Assembly (NCBI GenBank): GCA_035649395.1
Contig: DASRJR010000270.1
Coordinates: 1 to 9,615 of the forward strand
DNA: 9,615 nt
From: Gp6-AA40 sp035649395
GTDB lineage: Bacteria; Acidobacteriota; Vicinamibacteria; Vicinamibacterales; UBA2999
Direction: 5' to 3'
The position numbers and the translations under genes were made by a program. The notes under the pieces are model-generated. The model saw only the letters and a list, made by a program, of their open reading frames with translations, ran no database searches and had not been told where the DNA came from. This document shows, in pieces, positions 1-7,600 of this stretch; position 1 is the stretch's first letter, and each line of letters begins with the position of its first letter.

Positions 1-1
1 C

Positions 2-469
2 GCCGATGCGCAGCATCAGCTCGCGCGGGAGTACGGGTTCGCCAGTTGGCCCGCCCTTCATGCGCACGTCGAGGCCATCGCACGCGACTCGGCTGTGCAC
101 CCGTTAGCCGGCACGTGGAGCTGGCGCGCAGAGCCGTCGACGGAACAGAACGAGCCGTTCCGTCAGGTCACCCTTCGCGTCGACGTCAGCGTCGATGTCG
201 TCACGATTCGTGACGTCATGATCGATGCGTCGGGACAGGAGCTGCGTAATGAAAACGTGCTTCACGTCGATGGCGAGGAGCACGCTCAGCCGCACGGCTA
301 CGGTGTCAGTGCACGTTGGGTTGGCACGCATGCACTCGAAGCCGTGGGCACGAAGGATGGGCGTGTCGAAGGCCGGGTGACATATCAGGTGGCGCCAGAC
401 GGCCGCACGCTGACGGTGTCGGCGAACGAGCGGACGGTTCAGCTCACGCGCGTGGCACGGCGGGTCTGA
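2..469 (+). CDS. Lipocalin-like beta-barrel protein with N-terminal 'AREYGFASWP' segment, 5'-truncated
   Basis: The reading frame is open from the left edge, so the start codon lies outside the window; 155 residues are visible before the TGA at 467-469. The first 30 residues (ADAQHQLAREYGFASWPALH and on) match a short helical segment known from acidobacterial and other proteins, often placed before ankyrin repeats. The rest resembles the G-T-W... secreted/lipocalin-like family: an opening 'AGTWSW' strand, a V-D-G-E-E-H-A-Q-P turn, 'ARWVGTHALEAVGTKDGRVEG' type beta-strands and a closing 'VAPDGRTLTVSA' strand. The order of short beta-strands suggests a small barrel that may bind a lipophilic ligand, but no function is known. 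The last codons and the stop lie in an inverted repeat (459-528), so the original C-terminus may have been altered. The family assignment is from memory of similar architectures. An ATG at 95 is not the true start, because the frame upstream encodes the recognised segment. Confidence 0.75.
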   Translation, partial: ADAQHQLAREYGFASWPALHAHVEAIARDSAVHPLAGTWSWRAEPSTEQNEPFRQVTLRVDVSVDVVTIRDVMIDASGQELRNENVLHVDGEEHAQPHGYGVSARWVGTHALEAVGTKDGRVEGRVTYQVAPDGRTLTVSANERTVQLTRVARRV

Positions 470-528
470 AGACCCGCCTCTACGTCGATCGACGGGAACG
501 TCGTAGAGGCGGGTCTTTTAGACCCGCC
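459..528. repeat. Nested inverted repeat (REP/BIME-like) with two folding options
   Basis: Two short hairpins flank a spacer. Hairpin 1 has an 8-bp stem (459-466 with 471-478) and loop TGAA. Hairpin 2 has a 9-bp stem (508-516 with 520-528) and loop TTT. The inner arms are also complementary to each other: 471-484 pairs perfectly with 502-515 (14 bp, extended by two more pairs across one mismatch). The element can therefore fold as two small hairpins or as one long one. The unit core is GGCGGGTC/GACCCGCC with a CTCTACG extension. This is the layout of two REP units in opposite orientation. No T-tract follows, so a classical intrinsic terminator is not supported. The stop codon of the upstream gene sits in the first loop. 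Confidence 0.85.
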
Positions 529-533
529 GTTGG

Positions 534-539
534 TAGACT
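534..539 (+). promoter_or_regulatory. Possible -10 element (TAGACT) for a leaderless or short-leader transcript
   Basis: TAGACT fits the TANNNT form of a bacterial -10 box and lies 7 nt before the ATG at 547. That is the spacing expected when transcription starts at or just before the start codon. No Shine-Dalgarno sequence is visible before 547, which fits a leaderless start. No convincing -35 box was found at 16-18 nt upstream, where the sequence is occupied by the palindromic repeat. This is a weak prediction from one hexamer. Confidence 0.25.
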
Positions 540-546
540 CTCTCCT

Positions 547-798
547 ATGTTCGCCTGGCTCATGCGTCTGATCTGGTGGCTGCTGTCGTTCTTCCGGCGA
601 CGGAAGCCGGTCGACAGCTCGGCGCCGGGTCTGGCACCGGGAGGCGGTTATCAGCGGCCGCGTGATCCGCATCCGCGGGATCCGCTTACCGGTGTCCGTC
701 AGCCGGCCGCGCGCCGGCCTGGGGGTAACAGCGCCGCTGTCGCAGTCGAGGAGCCGGAGGAGGACGAGTCGTTGACACTCGTCGGGGCTGCTCGATGA
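547..798 (+). CDS. Small hypothetical protein with N-terminal hydrophobic anchor (83 aa)
   Basis: Not recognised as a named family. The N-terminus (MFAWLMRLIWWLLSFF, residues 1-16) is very hydrophobic and Trp-rich, and is directly followed by R-R-R-K. This suggests a short membrane anchor or amphipathic helix with the charged side in the cytoplasm. The remainder is low in structure: Pro/Arg/Gly-rich (residues about 20-60), then an Ala/Val stretch and an acidic patch E-E-P-E-E-D-E near the end. The frame is open further upstream to 316, but that extension would overlap the preceding gene and has no family character, so ATG 547 is chosen. Its stop overlaps the MFS start as ATGA (795-798), which argues for a translated gene coupled to the transporter. 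No SD is visible. It may be an accessory peptide of the transporter, which is inference only. Confidence 0.6.
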   Translation: MFAWLMRLIWWLLSFFRRRKPVDSSAPGLAPGGGYQRPRDPHPRDPLTGVRQPAARRPGGNSAAVAVEEPEEDESLTLVGAAR

Positions 799-2057
799 AC
801 GCAGCCGGTGTCGATGTCGCGCCTCGCGTACGCGAGCGCGTCTACTACGGGTGGGTGGTGCTGGGCGTGGCGTGCGCCGCCATGATCGGCACGCTGCCCG
901 GACGGACCCAGGGGCTCGGTCTCATCACCGAGCCCCTGCTTCGCGACTTGAACATCGGACGCGTCGCCTACGCGCAGATGAACCTTGTCGCGACGTTGAT
1001 CGGCGGCCTGTTCTGTCTGGGCATCGGCCGCCTGATCGATCGTCTCGGCAGCCGCGTCGTCTTGACGACCACCGCGCTTGCACTCGGTCTCACGGTGCTC
1101 GCGATGAGTCAGGCCACGAGTGCCCCAGCCATGCTCGCGAGCATCACCCTCACGCGAGGGTTCGGGCAGAGCGCATTGTCCGTAATCAGTCTCGCGATGG
1201 TGGGGAAGTGGTTTCGGCGTCGGCTGACGCGCGCCATGGCCGTCTACTCGGTCGTCATGAGCATCGGCTTCATGATGGCGTTTCCGGTGGTTGGCTCGCT
1301 GGTGCAGAGCATCGGATGGCGGATGGCGTGGGCCATCATCGGGCTCGGCCTTGTCTTCGGCCTCGCGCCGCTGGCGTGGGTGCTCGATCGGTCGGCACCG
1401 GAAGCGATCGGAGCCGAAGTCGATGGCGGGGAGGGCGGCCCCGACGATGAGAACGACGACACACGAGCGAACACGACATTTGGAAATGCGCTGCGCACCG
1501 CAGCATTCTGGGTGTTTGCACTCGCGGCGTCGATGTATGGCCTGGTCGCGTCGGGCATCGGCCTGCTCAACGAATCGATCCTCGTCGAACGCGGCTTCAC
1601 CGCGGATGTCTACTATCGCGCGCTGGCCGTGACGGCGATCACGGGTCTGGCCGGGAACTTCGTCGCCGGCGCGCTCGCCGGGCGTGTGTCGCTGCGGATG
1701 ATCCTGATGGCGGCTCTCCTCGTTCTCGGCGCCGGTCTGATCGGACTTGCACACGTCTCGACCGAGGCACAGGTCATGGCTCAAGCCGTGACGATGGGCG
1801 TGGGTGGCGGGTTCGTGATGGTCGTGTTCTTCAGTTTCTGGGGACGTGCGTACGGACGCCTTGACCTCGGTCGCATTCAGGGCGCCGCGCAAGTCATGAC
1901 GGTGCTCGCATCGGCGGTGGGGCCGCTGTTTCTTGCGACGTGGGCGGAGCGCACGGGCTCGTACGCTGCCGCGTTTTATCTACTCGCGGCGATGGTCGCG
2001 GTACTCGCTGTCGCCGCCGCGGTAGTGACGGTACCGCCAGGTGCACGAACCGCGTGA
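795..2057 (+). CDS. Major facilitator superfamily (MFS) transporter
   Basis: A 420-residue inner-membrane secondary transporter. About 12 hydrophobic segments are arranged as 6+6, the usual MFS size. The opening 'YYGWVVLGVA' (residues 17-26) resembles the OFA-like and related monocarboxylate-type MFS proteins. The cytoplasmic loop after TM2 carries the canonical motif A, G-R-L-I-D-R-L-G-S-R (residues 78-87). The central loop between the two halves (residues about 197-235) is hydrophilic with an acidic run D-D-E-N-D-D. A conserved-looking G-R-T-Q-G-L-G stretch (36-42) lies at the end of TM1. The substrate cannot be read from sequence; an organic anion is a guess from the OFA-like N-terminus. 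The start ATG overlaps the stop of the preceding small gene, and the stop TGA overlaps the GTG of the rhodanese gene, so all three are probably coupled. No strong SD is visible. Confidence 0.9.
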   Translation: MNAAGVDVAPRVRERVYYGWVVLGVACAAMIGTLPGRTQGLGLITEPLLRDLNIGRVAYAQMNLVATLIGGLFCLGIGRLIDRLGSRVVLTTTALALGLTVLAMSQATSAPAMLASITLTRGFGQSALSVISLAMVGKWFRRRLTRAMAVYSVVMSIGFMMAFPVVGSLVQSIGWRMAWAIIGLGLVFGLAPLAWVLDRSAPEAIGAEVDGGEGGPDDENDDTRANTTFGNALRTAAFWVFALAASMYGLVASGIGLLNESILVERGFTADVYYRALAVTAITGLAGNFVAGALAGRVSLRMILMAALLVLGAGLIGLAHVSTEAQVMAQAVTMGVGGGFVMVVFFSFWGRAYGRLDLGRIQGAAQVMTVLASAVGPLFLATWAERTGSYAAAFYLLAAMVAVLAVAAAVVTVPPGARTA

Positions 2058-2377
2058 GTCATCACATCACGCCGGATGCGTTGCTCGCAAGAATCGCCAG
2101 GGGCACACCGCCGGCCATTCTCGACGTCCGCACCGGACGTGAGTTCGCGAACGGTCACGTCCCTGGCGCCACACATGTGCCGTTCTGGCAGGTGTCGAAA
2201 CGGCTCGCCGCGATTCCCGCCTCGAAACACGACGAACTGATCGTGTACTGCGGGCATGGACCTCGTGCGCTGATCGCCGGACGCAGCCTGCGTAAGCACG
2301 GTTTCACGCGAGTCGTATACCTCGAAGGACATTTCTCGAAATGGCGCAGCGGAGGTTTCCGTGAGGAGCACGCATAG
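2054..2377 (+). CDS. Single-domain rhodanese-like sulfurtransferase
   Basis: A 107-residue cytoplasmic protein, the typical size of a stand-alone rhodanese domain. The motifs are in the expected order: ILDVR (22-26) with E30, the G-H-V-P-G-A-T-H-V-P segment (34-43), and the active-site loop C-G-H-G-P-R starting at Cys66. A six-residue CxxGxR-type loop carrying the catalytic cysteine is what the family uses to carry persulfide sulfur, so the protein is probably catalytically competent. The closing 'VVYLEGHFSKWRSGGF' matches the usual end ('L.GG...W...G'). The frame is open upstream to 1940, but that stretch is out-of-frame MFS sequence. GTG 2054 is chosen because it begins just before the domain and overlaps the MFS stop as GTGA, with AGGTG at 2039-2043 as a possible SD. 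The acceptor is unknown. Coupling to the MFS gene hints at a sulfur-containing substrate, but this is speculation. Confidence 0.9.
   Translation: MSHHITPDALLARIARGTPPAILDVRTGREFANGHVPGATHVPFWQVSKRLAAIPASKHDELIVYCGHGPRALIAGRSLRKHGFTRVVYLEGHFSKWRSGGFREEHA
2351..2355 (+). promoter_or_regulatory. Ribosome binding site GGAGG that fixes the GTG start at 2361
   Basis: A consensus GGAGG lies 5 nt before GTG 2361, inside the end of the rhodanese gene. It is the strongest Shine-Dalgarno sequence seen in this window. It supports GTG as the start of the TPR gene, which then opens with a normal signal peptide. Confidence 0.75.
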
Positions 2378-3743
2378 ACGCGGTGGGCTCGCCGCGGGGT
2401 TGAGCGTGCTTGCGGTGTACGTCGCGGCCGCGCAGCAACCGCCCACGGCTCAGGCCAAACTCGCGCGAATCGAGCGGGTGGAGGCCTGGGTTGCTGCTGT
2501 TAATCGGCACGAGCTCGGGGAACTGGACGAACCGGCGCTCACCGTCAACGAGTGGGGCCTGGAGGAGCTGCGATTCCTCTGGTACGACGTGACCTCCTTG
2601 ACCAGCCTCGTCCGCGAGCCGGATGTGCTGATCTTCTTCGCCCCGCAAGAACGTCCCGTCGGAGTGCAGCAGCCGAATGCTGTACAGCAGTCAGTCGCGT
2701 CATCGCGGCGGTACCCACAACTGACGTACACCGCGAAAGAGCTGGGGCGACTGCGCGCCATGGCGGAAAAGCTGGGTGGTCGAACCGACGGCCGGGAGAA
2801 TGCGCTGCTCCGGCGGGGCGCAGTGCTGCATGCGGATCTCGCGATGCTTGCGCCACCGTCGCCGGTACGATCGTCGGGCAGAAGCGCTGGTCTGGATCGT
2901 TACATCATTCGGATGGATGACGGACGTCAGGTGGGAGCGGAGACCGGAGTCAGCCATTTTGAGATGGGCCGGCGACTCCTGGACCGTATTGGCACGCGTG
3001 ACCTGGCGACCGGCAAGGTGGTCGGGCCCGAAGGCGATGACGTCGCTCGCGTGTGGTATCTCGCTGTCGAAACGTTCATGCAGTTGCGCGGCGACCTCGA
3101 TCCTCGCAATTGCCAGCGCGCGCTCGAGCTCTTTCCCAAGGACGCGGAGACGCTGTTCTTCTGCGGCGCGCTGCACGAAGTCATGTCCGGCGATCGCCGG
3201 CAGGCGGCTCTTCGAAGCGCGAACATTCCGAGGGGCGTGACCATGCTCGCCGGTTCGCGCGCCGACGAGCTGTCAATGGCCGAACGCCTCTTTCGCCGCG
3301 CCTTGGAAGCGAAGCCCGATTACGACGAAGCGCGGATTCGCTACGCGAGGGTCCTGGGCCGACGAGGTCGTCACGCAGAAGCGGTCGCCGAGCTGCAGAA
3401 GGTCACATCGACGAACGAGCCGCTGCTCGAGTACTACACGGCGCTGTTTCTTGCGGGCGAGTTGGAGGCGGTCGGTAAAGAGGACCAGGCGCGGGAGGCG
3501 TACTGGCGCGCGGTCAAGCTGTTTCCGCTCGCGCAATCACCTCGGATCGCGCTCAGCCGGCTCGGCGGTACGCCTGCTGACCGGCAAGCCGCACGGAGCG
3601 CCGTCCTCGCACTGGCATCCGATCTCAACGTGGACGAGGATCGCGCTGATCCGTGGTGGACCTACGAATATGACCAGGGACGTCATCGGGTCCCGCTGCT
3701 CGCGCGTTTGTACGATGCGGTGCGCGACGAGAGGCCGAGATGA
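2361..3743 (+). CDS. Exported TPR-repeat protein (460 aa)
   Basis: The N-terminus has a signal peptide: R-rich residues 1-7, hydrophobic core LAAGLSVLAVYVAAA (about 10-24), likely cleaved after the A-A-A before Q-Q-P-P. Residues about 30-250 are a hydrophilic region with no family I recognise; they include stretches such as VWYLAVETFMQLRGDLDP (about 230-247). Tetratricopeptide-like helices follow. One unit is at about 303-336 (SMAERLFRRALEAKPDYDEA, then ARVLGRRGRHAEAVAEL) and another at about 353-391 (LEYYTALFLAGELEAVGKE, then AYWRAVKLFP). A weaker one around 257-276 (FPKDAETLFFCGALHEV) is possible. TPRs normally mediate protein-protein contacts, so a periplasmic scaffold role is likely, and the VWA protein encoded next is an obvious candidate partner. 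The start GTG overlaps the rhodanese gene by 17 nt and has a good SD; the stop overlaps the next gene as ATGA. No enzymatic motif was seen. Confidence 0.8.
   Translation: MRSTHRRGGLAAGLSVLAVYVAAAQQPPTAQAKLARIERVEAWVAAVNRHELGELDEPALTVNEWGLEELRFLWYDVTSLTSLVREPDVLIFFAPQERPVGVQQPNAVQQSVASSRRYPQLTYTAKELGRLRAMAEKLGGRTDGRENALLRRGAVLHADLAMLAPPSPVRSSGRSAGLDRYIIRMDDGRQVGAETGVSHFEMGRRLLDRIGTRDLATGKVVGPEGDDVARVWYLAVETFMQLRGDLDPRNCQRALELFPKDAETLFFCGALHEVMSGDRRQAALRSANIPRGVTMLAGSRADELSMAERLFRRALEAKPDYDEARIRYARVLGRRGRHAEAVAELQKVTSTNEPLLEYYTALFLAGELEAVGKEDQAREAYWRAVKLFPLAQSPRIALSRLGGTPADRQAARSAVLALASDLNVDEDRADPWWTYEYDQGRHRVPLLARLYDAVRDERPR
3729..3734 (+). promoter_or_regulatory. Ribosome binding site GAGAGG for the VWA gene
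   Basis: GAGAGG is a partial match to the SD consensus, 5 nt before ATG 3740. It lies within the end of the TPR gene and supports the start chosen at the ATGA overlap. Confidence 0.55.
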
Positions 3744-4621
3744 ATCCCGCCCGTCGTCTCGCCGTCGCGCTCGCCGTGGCGGTATCTACCGCCTGCGTCG
3801 CCGAAGCCGTTGGCGGAGGCGGAAATCAGCAGGCGACGTTTTCGGCACGGCGCGAGTCCGTTCGCGTTGACGTGCTCGCGACCGACAGTGGGCAGATCCT
3901 GCGGGGACTCCAGGCGGCTGACTTCGAAGTTCGCGACAACGGCGTGCTGCAGAACGTCGATCTGGTCAGCTTTCAGCAGATTCCACTCAACGTCATTCTG
4001 GCGCTCGATACGAGCGGCAGCGTCATCGGCGATCGACTCGACGATCTGCGGCGCGCGTGCGCTGCGCTGCTCGGCCGCTTGACCGTCGAGGACAAAGTGG
4101 CGCTCCTGACGTTCAGTCATGTCGTCTCGGTGCGCCAGCGCCTGACGAGCGAGATTGCCCTGGTGCGCGGCGCGTTGGAGGACGCGCCTCCCGCGGGCGA
4201 CACCGCACTCGTCGATGGGACATACACGGCGCTGCTGCTCGAGCAGCCGGACGGCGCGCGCAATCTGCTGATCGTCTTCAGCGACGGACTCGATACCGCG
4301 AGCTGGCTCGCGCCGGAACGCGTGCTCGAATCGGCGCGACGAGCCGACGTCGTGGTGTATGCCGCGGCTTCGAGAGAAGCCGAGGAGTCGCCCTTCCTCG
4401 AGGACGTTACCAAGCTCACTGGAGGCGGCCTGGTGAAGTTGCAGTCGTCGAAAGATCTCTCCGCGACGTTCCTGCGGATTCTCGATGAATTCCGCAACCG
4501 CTACCTCTTGAGCTATTCGCCGAGCGGCGTTCCGACGAGCGGCTGGCACAAGCTTGACGTCCGGTTGAAGGGCCGCCGCGGCACGCTGAAGGCGCGCGCG
4601 GGCTATCAGGCGGGGGGCTGA
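3740..4621 (+). CDS. Exported VWA-domain protein, 'VWFA-related Acidobacterial' type
   Basis: A 293-residue protein with an N-terminal export signal (RR at 5-6, hydrophobic 7-19). Residues about 30-80 match the usual pre-domain: 'VRVDVLATDSGQILRGLQAADFEVRDNG', a beta-rich module ending in 'VSFQQIPLNVILALDTSGSV'. The von Willebrand factor A fold follows with an intact MIDAS metal site: D90-x-S92-x-S94, T155 (in G-D-T-A-L) and D182 (in F-S-D-G-L-D). The C-terminus 'FRNRYLLSYSPSG...GWHKLDVRLKGRRGTLKARAGYQ' is the standard end of this acidobacterial family, so the gene is complete. Such domains bind protein ligands through a divalent metal; no enzymatic role is known. Cys19 follows S-T-A, a poor lipobox, so a lipoprotein is possible but not favoured. 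It is coupled to the TPR gene by ATGA and sits 6 nt before the permease gene, suggesting a shared envelope complex (inferred). Confidence 0.92.
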   Translation: MNPARRLAVALAVAVSTACVAEAVGGGGNQQATFSARRESVRVDVLATDSGQILRGLQAADFEVRDNGVLQNVDLVSFQQIPLNVILALDTSGSVIGDRLDDLRRACAALLGRLTVEDKVALLTFSHVVSVRQRLTSEIALVRGALEDAPPAGDTALVDGTYTALLLEQPDGARNLLIVFSDGLDTASWLAPERVLESARRADVVVYAAASREAEESPFLEDVTKLTGGGLVKLQSSKDLSATFLRILDEFRNRYLLSYSPSGVPTSGWHKLDVRLKGRRGTLKARAGYQAGG

Positions 4622-4627
4622 TCGGAC

Positions 4628-7600
4628 GTGCTTCGACTTGCGTTCCAAGGCGTGACGTTTTACTGGCGTAGCCATGTTGCCGTCGTCATCGGTGTCGCCA
4701 CGGCCGTCGCCGTGCTCGCCGGCGCGCTGCTCGTCGGTGATTCCGTTCGTGGCAGCCTGCGGGATCTCGTGCTGGGCCGTCTCGGAAAGACCGACGTCAT
4801 CGTCGCCTCGTCCACGTTCTTTCGCGAACAACTCGCAGAGGACGTGCGATCGCAGCCGGAGTCTGGGCGGCAGCTGTCGGCGATTGCGCCGCTCGTCGTG
4901 GCGCAGGCGTTTGTGAGCGGACAGGAAAGCGGGCGCACCGCTGGCGACGTGCGTGTGTACGGCGTCGACGACCGGTTCTGGCGTTTCCACGCCGTCGGCG
5001 ATGTTCGTGGTCCGGCGGATCGAGAGGGGTTCGTCAGCCCCGCGTTGGCTGAACGTCTGGGCGTGAAAGATGACGACGCGATTCTGGTCAGGGTGCAGCG
5101 GCCGACCGACGTGCCGCTCGAAACGCTGCACGGTCGTCGAGAGAATCTCGGGCGGACGATGCGGCTGACCGTGCGCCGCGTGCTTCCGCGCGCGTCGCTC
5201 GGCGAGTTCGCACTCGAGGCGCGGCAGGGCGACGTCCACGCCGTGTTCGTTCCGCTCGCGCGGATGCAGCAGGATCTCGACGTCGAAGGGCGCGTCAACG
5301 CGCTGCTCGTGGCGACGGCAAGCGGCGGCTCGACATCAGCGGTGGAGCAGATGGTGCGGCGCGCCAGTCAGCTCGAGGACGTCGGCCTGTCGGTCAAGGC
5401 GCTCGACGCGCAAGGCGCGCTCACCGTGGGCTCGAGTGCGGGCGTTCTGGACGATGCCCATGCCGCGATCGTGACGAAGGCGGTCGCCGAGGCCGGCGGC
5501 ACCGGTCAGCCGCTGTTCACCTACCTCGCCAACACGATGCGCGTCGGCAATCGCGAGGTGCCGTACTCGCTGGTGACGGCGGTTGAGAAATGGGGTCGGG
5601 AGTCATTTTACGAATTTCGAAAAATGACTCCCGACCCCATTTTTCTCACCGACTGGGCGGCCACCGATCTCCAGGCGCGTGTCGGTGATGCGCTGACGAT
5701 GGACTACTACGCCTGGGAAGAGCCCGGCCAACTCGTCACGCGCAGTGCCACGTTCCAGGTTGCCGCGATCGTTCCGCTGGCAGCTGGCGATCGCGACATG
5801 GCTCCGACGTTCCCAGGTATCAGCGACGCGCCGACGCTTGATGACTGGGATCCGCCATTCCCGGTCGACCTCAAGCGAATCCGGAAGATCGACGAGGAAT
5901 TCTGGGAGAAGCATCGAACGACGCCGAAAGCGTTCGTGCCGCTCGAGGTCGGACAGCGCTTGTGGCGCACGCGTTACGGTGGAATGACGTCGATTCGCGT
6001 CACGCCGACGTCAGCGCCGCCGCTCGAGCGCGATCGCGCCGATCTCGCGGCTCGTCTGCGCGCAGCGGCCGATCCGCTGGCGCTGGGCCTGACCGTGCGC
6101 GGCGTTCGTGATGAAAGCCTGAACGCATCGCAGGGGGCAACCGACTTCGGCGAATACTTCGTCTATTTCAGCTTCTTCCTCGTGATCTCGGCGCTCGTGC
6201 TGGCGGCGCTGTTCTTCAAGCTCGGCATCGAGCAGCGAGTGCGTGAGGTCGGTTTGCTGCGCGCGGTCGGGTTCGGCCCACGCGACGTGCGGCGATTGTT
6301 TCTGGTCGAAGGCGTCGCGCTCGCGTTGGTCGGCAGCGTGCTCGGCGTCCTCGGCGCGATCGGCTATGCCGCCGCGGTGATGTACGGCCTTCGCACCTGG
6401 TGGGTCGGCGCTGTCGGAACGACGGGCCTGGTCCTGCATGTGAGCGCTGTCTCGCTCGCAGGTGGCGCCGTTGGTGGCGTTGTGAGCGCGGCTGTCTGCA
6501 TCTGGTGGACGCTGCGCTCGCTGACACGTGTGTCCGAGCGCAGCCTGCTCGCCGGTCAGCTCGATCCGGCGCCCGATCCACAGCGGCTGACGCGCGGACG
6601 AGGCCGTCTGCTCGTGTCGGCTGTCGTGCTCGCACTTCTCGGCGTGGGCCTGTTGAGCGCGAGCGCCGCGGGTTGGGCCGATGCCGCTGGGGCATTCTTT
6701 GGTGCCGGAACGGCGCTGCTCGTCGCTGCGTTGTGTGTTTACGCCTTCGTCCTGCGACGTCGTTTTCGCAGCGCGCTCGACGGCCGAGGATGGCAGCCGG
6801 TGTCGCGCCTCGGATGGCGCAGCGCCGGCTATCGGCCCGGGCGAAGCGTGCTGTCGATGGCAGTGATCGCGTCGGCGACGTTCATTCTCATATCGGTCGA
6901 CGCGTTCCGCCGCGGTGACACGCTGCGTGACGTCGGTCCGCAGTCCGGTGTGGGCGGGTACGCCCTGCTCGTCGAAACGGTGCTGCCAATCGTGCAGGAT
7001 CCGAACTCGGCAAGCGGACGAGACGCGCTGAGTCTGTTCGACCTGGGCGATTCGGTCACGTTCGAGCCGTTTCGCTTGCTGCCTGGAGACGATGCGAGTT
7101 GTTTGAATCTGTATCAACCCAAGAACCCGAGGATTCTGGCGCCGACCGATGCCTTCCTGGCAAAGGGGCGGTTCGCGTTTCAGTCGTCGCTGGCCTCATC
7201 CGACGCCGAGCGTGCCAATCCGTGGCTCCTGCTCGCGCGACGCGATCCCGAAGGAGCCGTTCCGGTCATCGCCGACGCGAATTCGATGACCTACGTGCTG
7301 CACAAGAAACTCGGCGACGAGATCACGATCAGGCGAGGCGATCGCGACATCAGGCTCCGTCTCGTGGCCGCGCTGCGCGACAGCATCTTCCAGGGCGAGC
7401 TGCTGATGTCACAGGCGAACTTCGTCGAGTTGTTCCCGGCGCAGGAAGGTTATCGGGTGCTCCTGGTCGACGCCCCGCACGAGCGATCGGCGGACGTCGG
7501 CGCGCGGCTCGAGGATGCGCTCGCGGATCTCGGCGCCGACGCCACGAGCACCACGGAGCGGCTGTCGCAGTTCCATCAGGTCGAGAACACCTATCTTTCG

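Noticed and set aside
459..528. CRISPR repeat or short array
   Set aside because: Only two copies in opposite orientation, with no regular unique spacers and no cas genes.
699..1892. 397-codon open frame on the - strand
   Set aside because: Antisense to the MFS gene. The product is His/Arg/Glu-rich with no hydrophobic core or motif, as expected for the shadow of a GC-rich gene. The + strand frame has clear family motifs.
1940..2053. Upstream start for the rhodanese gene
   Set aside because: It would overlap the MFS gene by 118 nt and add 38 residues of Arg/Gly/Cys-rich sequence not belonging to the domain. GTG 2054 fits better.
3776..3799. Lipobox in the VWA protein (Cys19)
   Set aside because: The residues before Cys are S-T-A, without the Leu/Val/Ile normally at -3, so ordinary signal peptidase I cleavage or another site is at least as likely.
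3683..5239. 518-codon open frame on the - strand
   Set aside because: Antisense to the VWA gene and the first part of the permease gene. Composition is Arg/His/Gln-rich without recognisable domains; both + strand genes are firmly identified.
6011..7117. 368-codon open frame on the - strand
   Set aside because: Antisense to the permease core; Arg/Gln/His/Ala-rich with no motif. A shadow frame.
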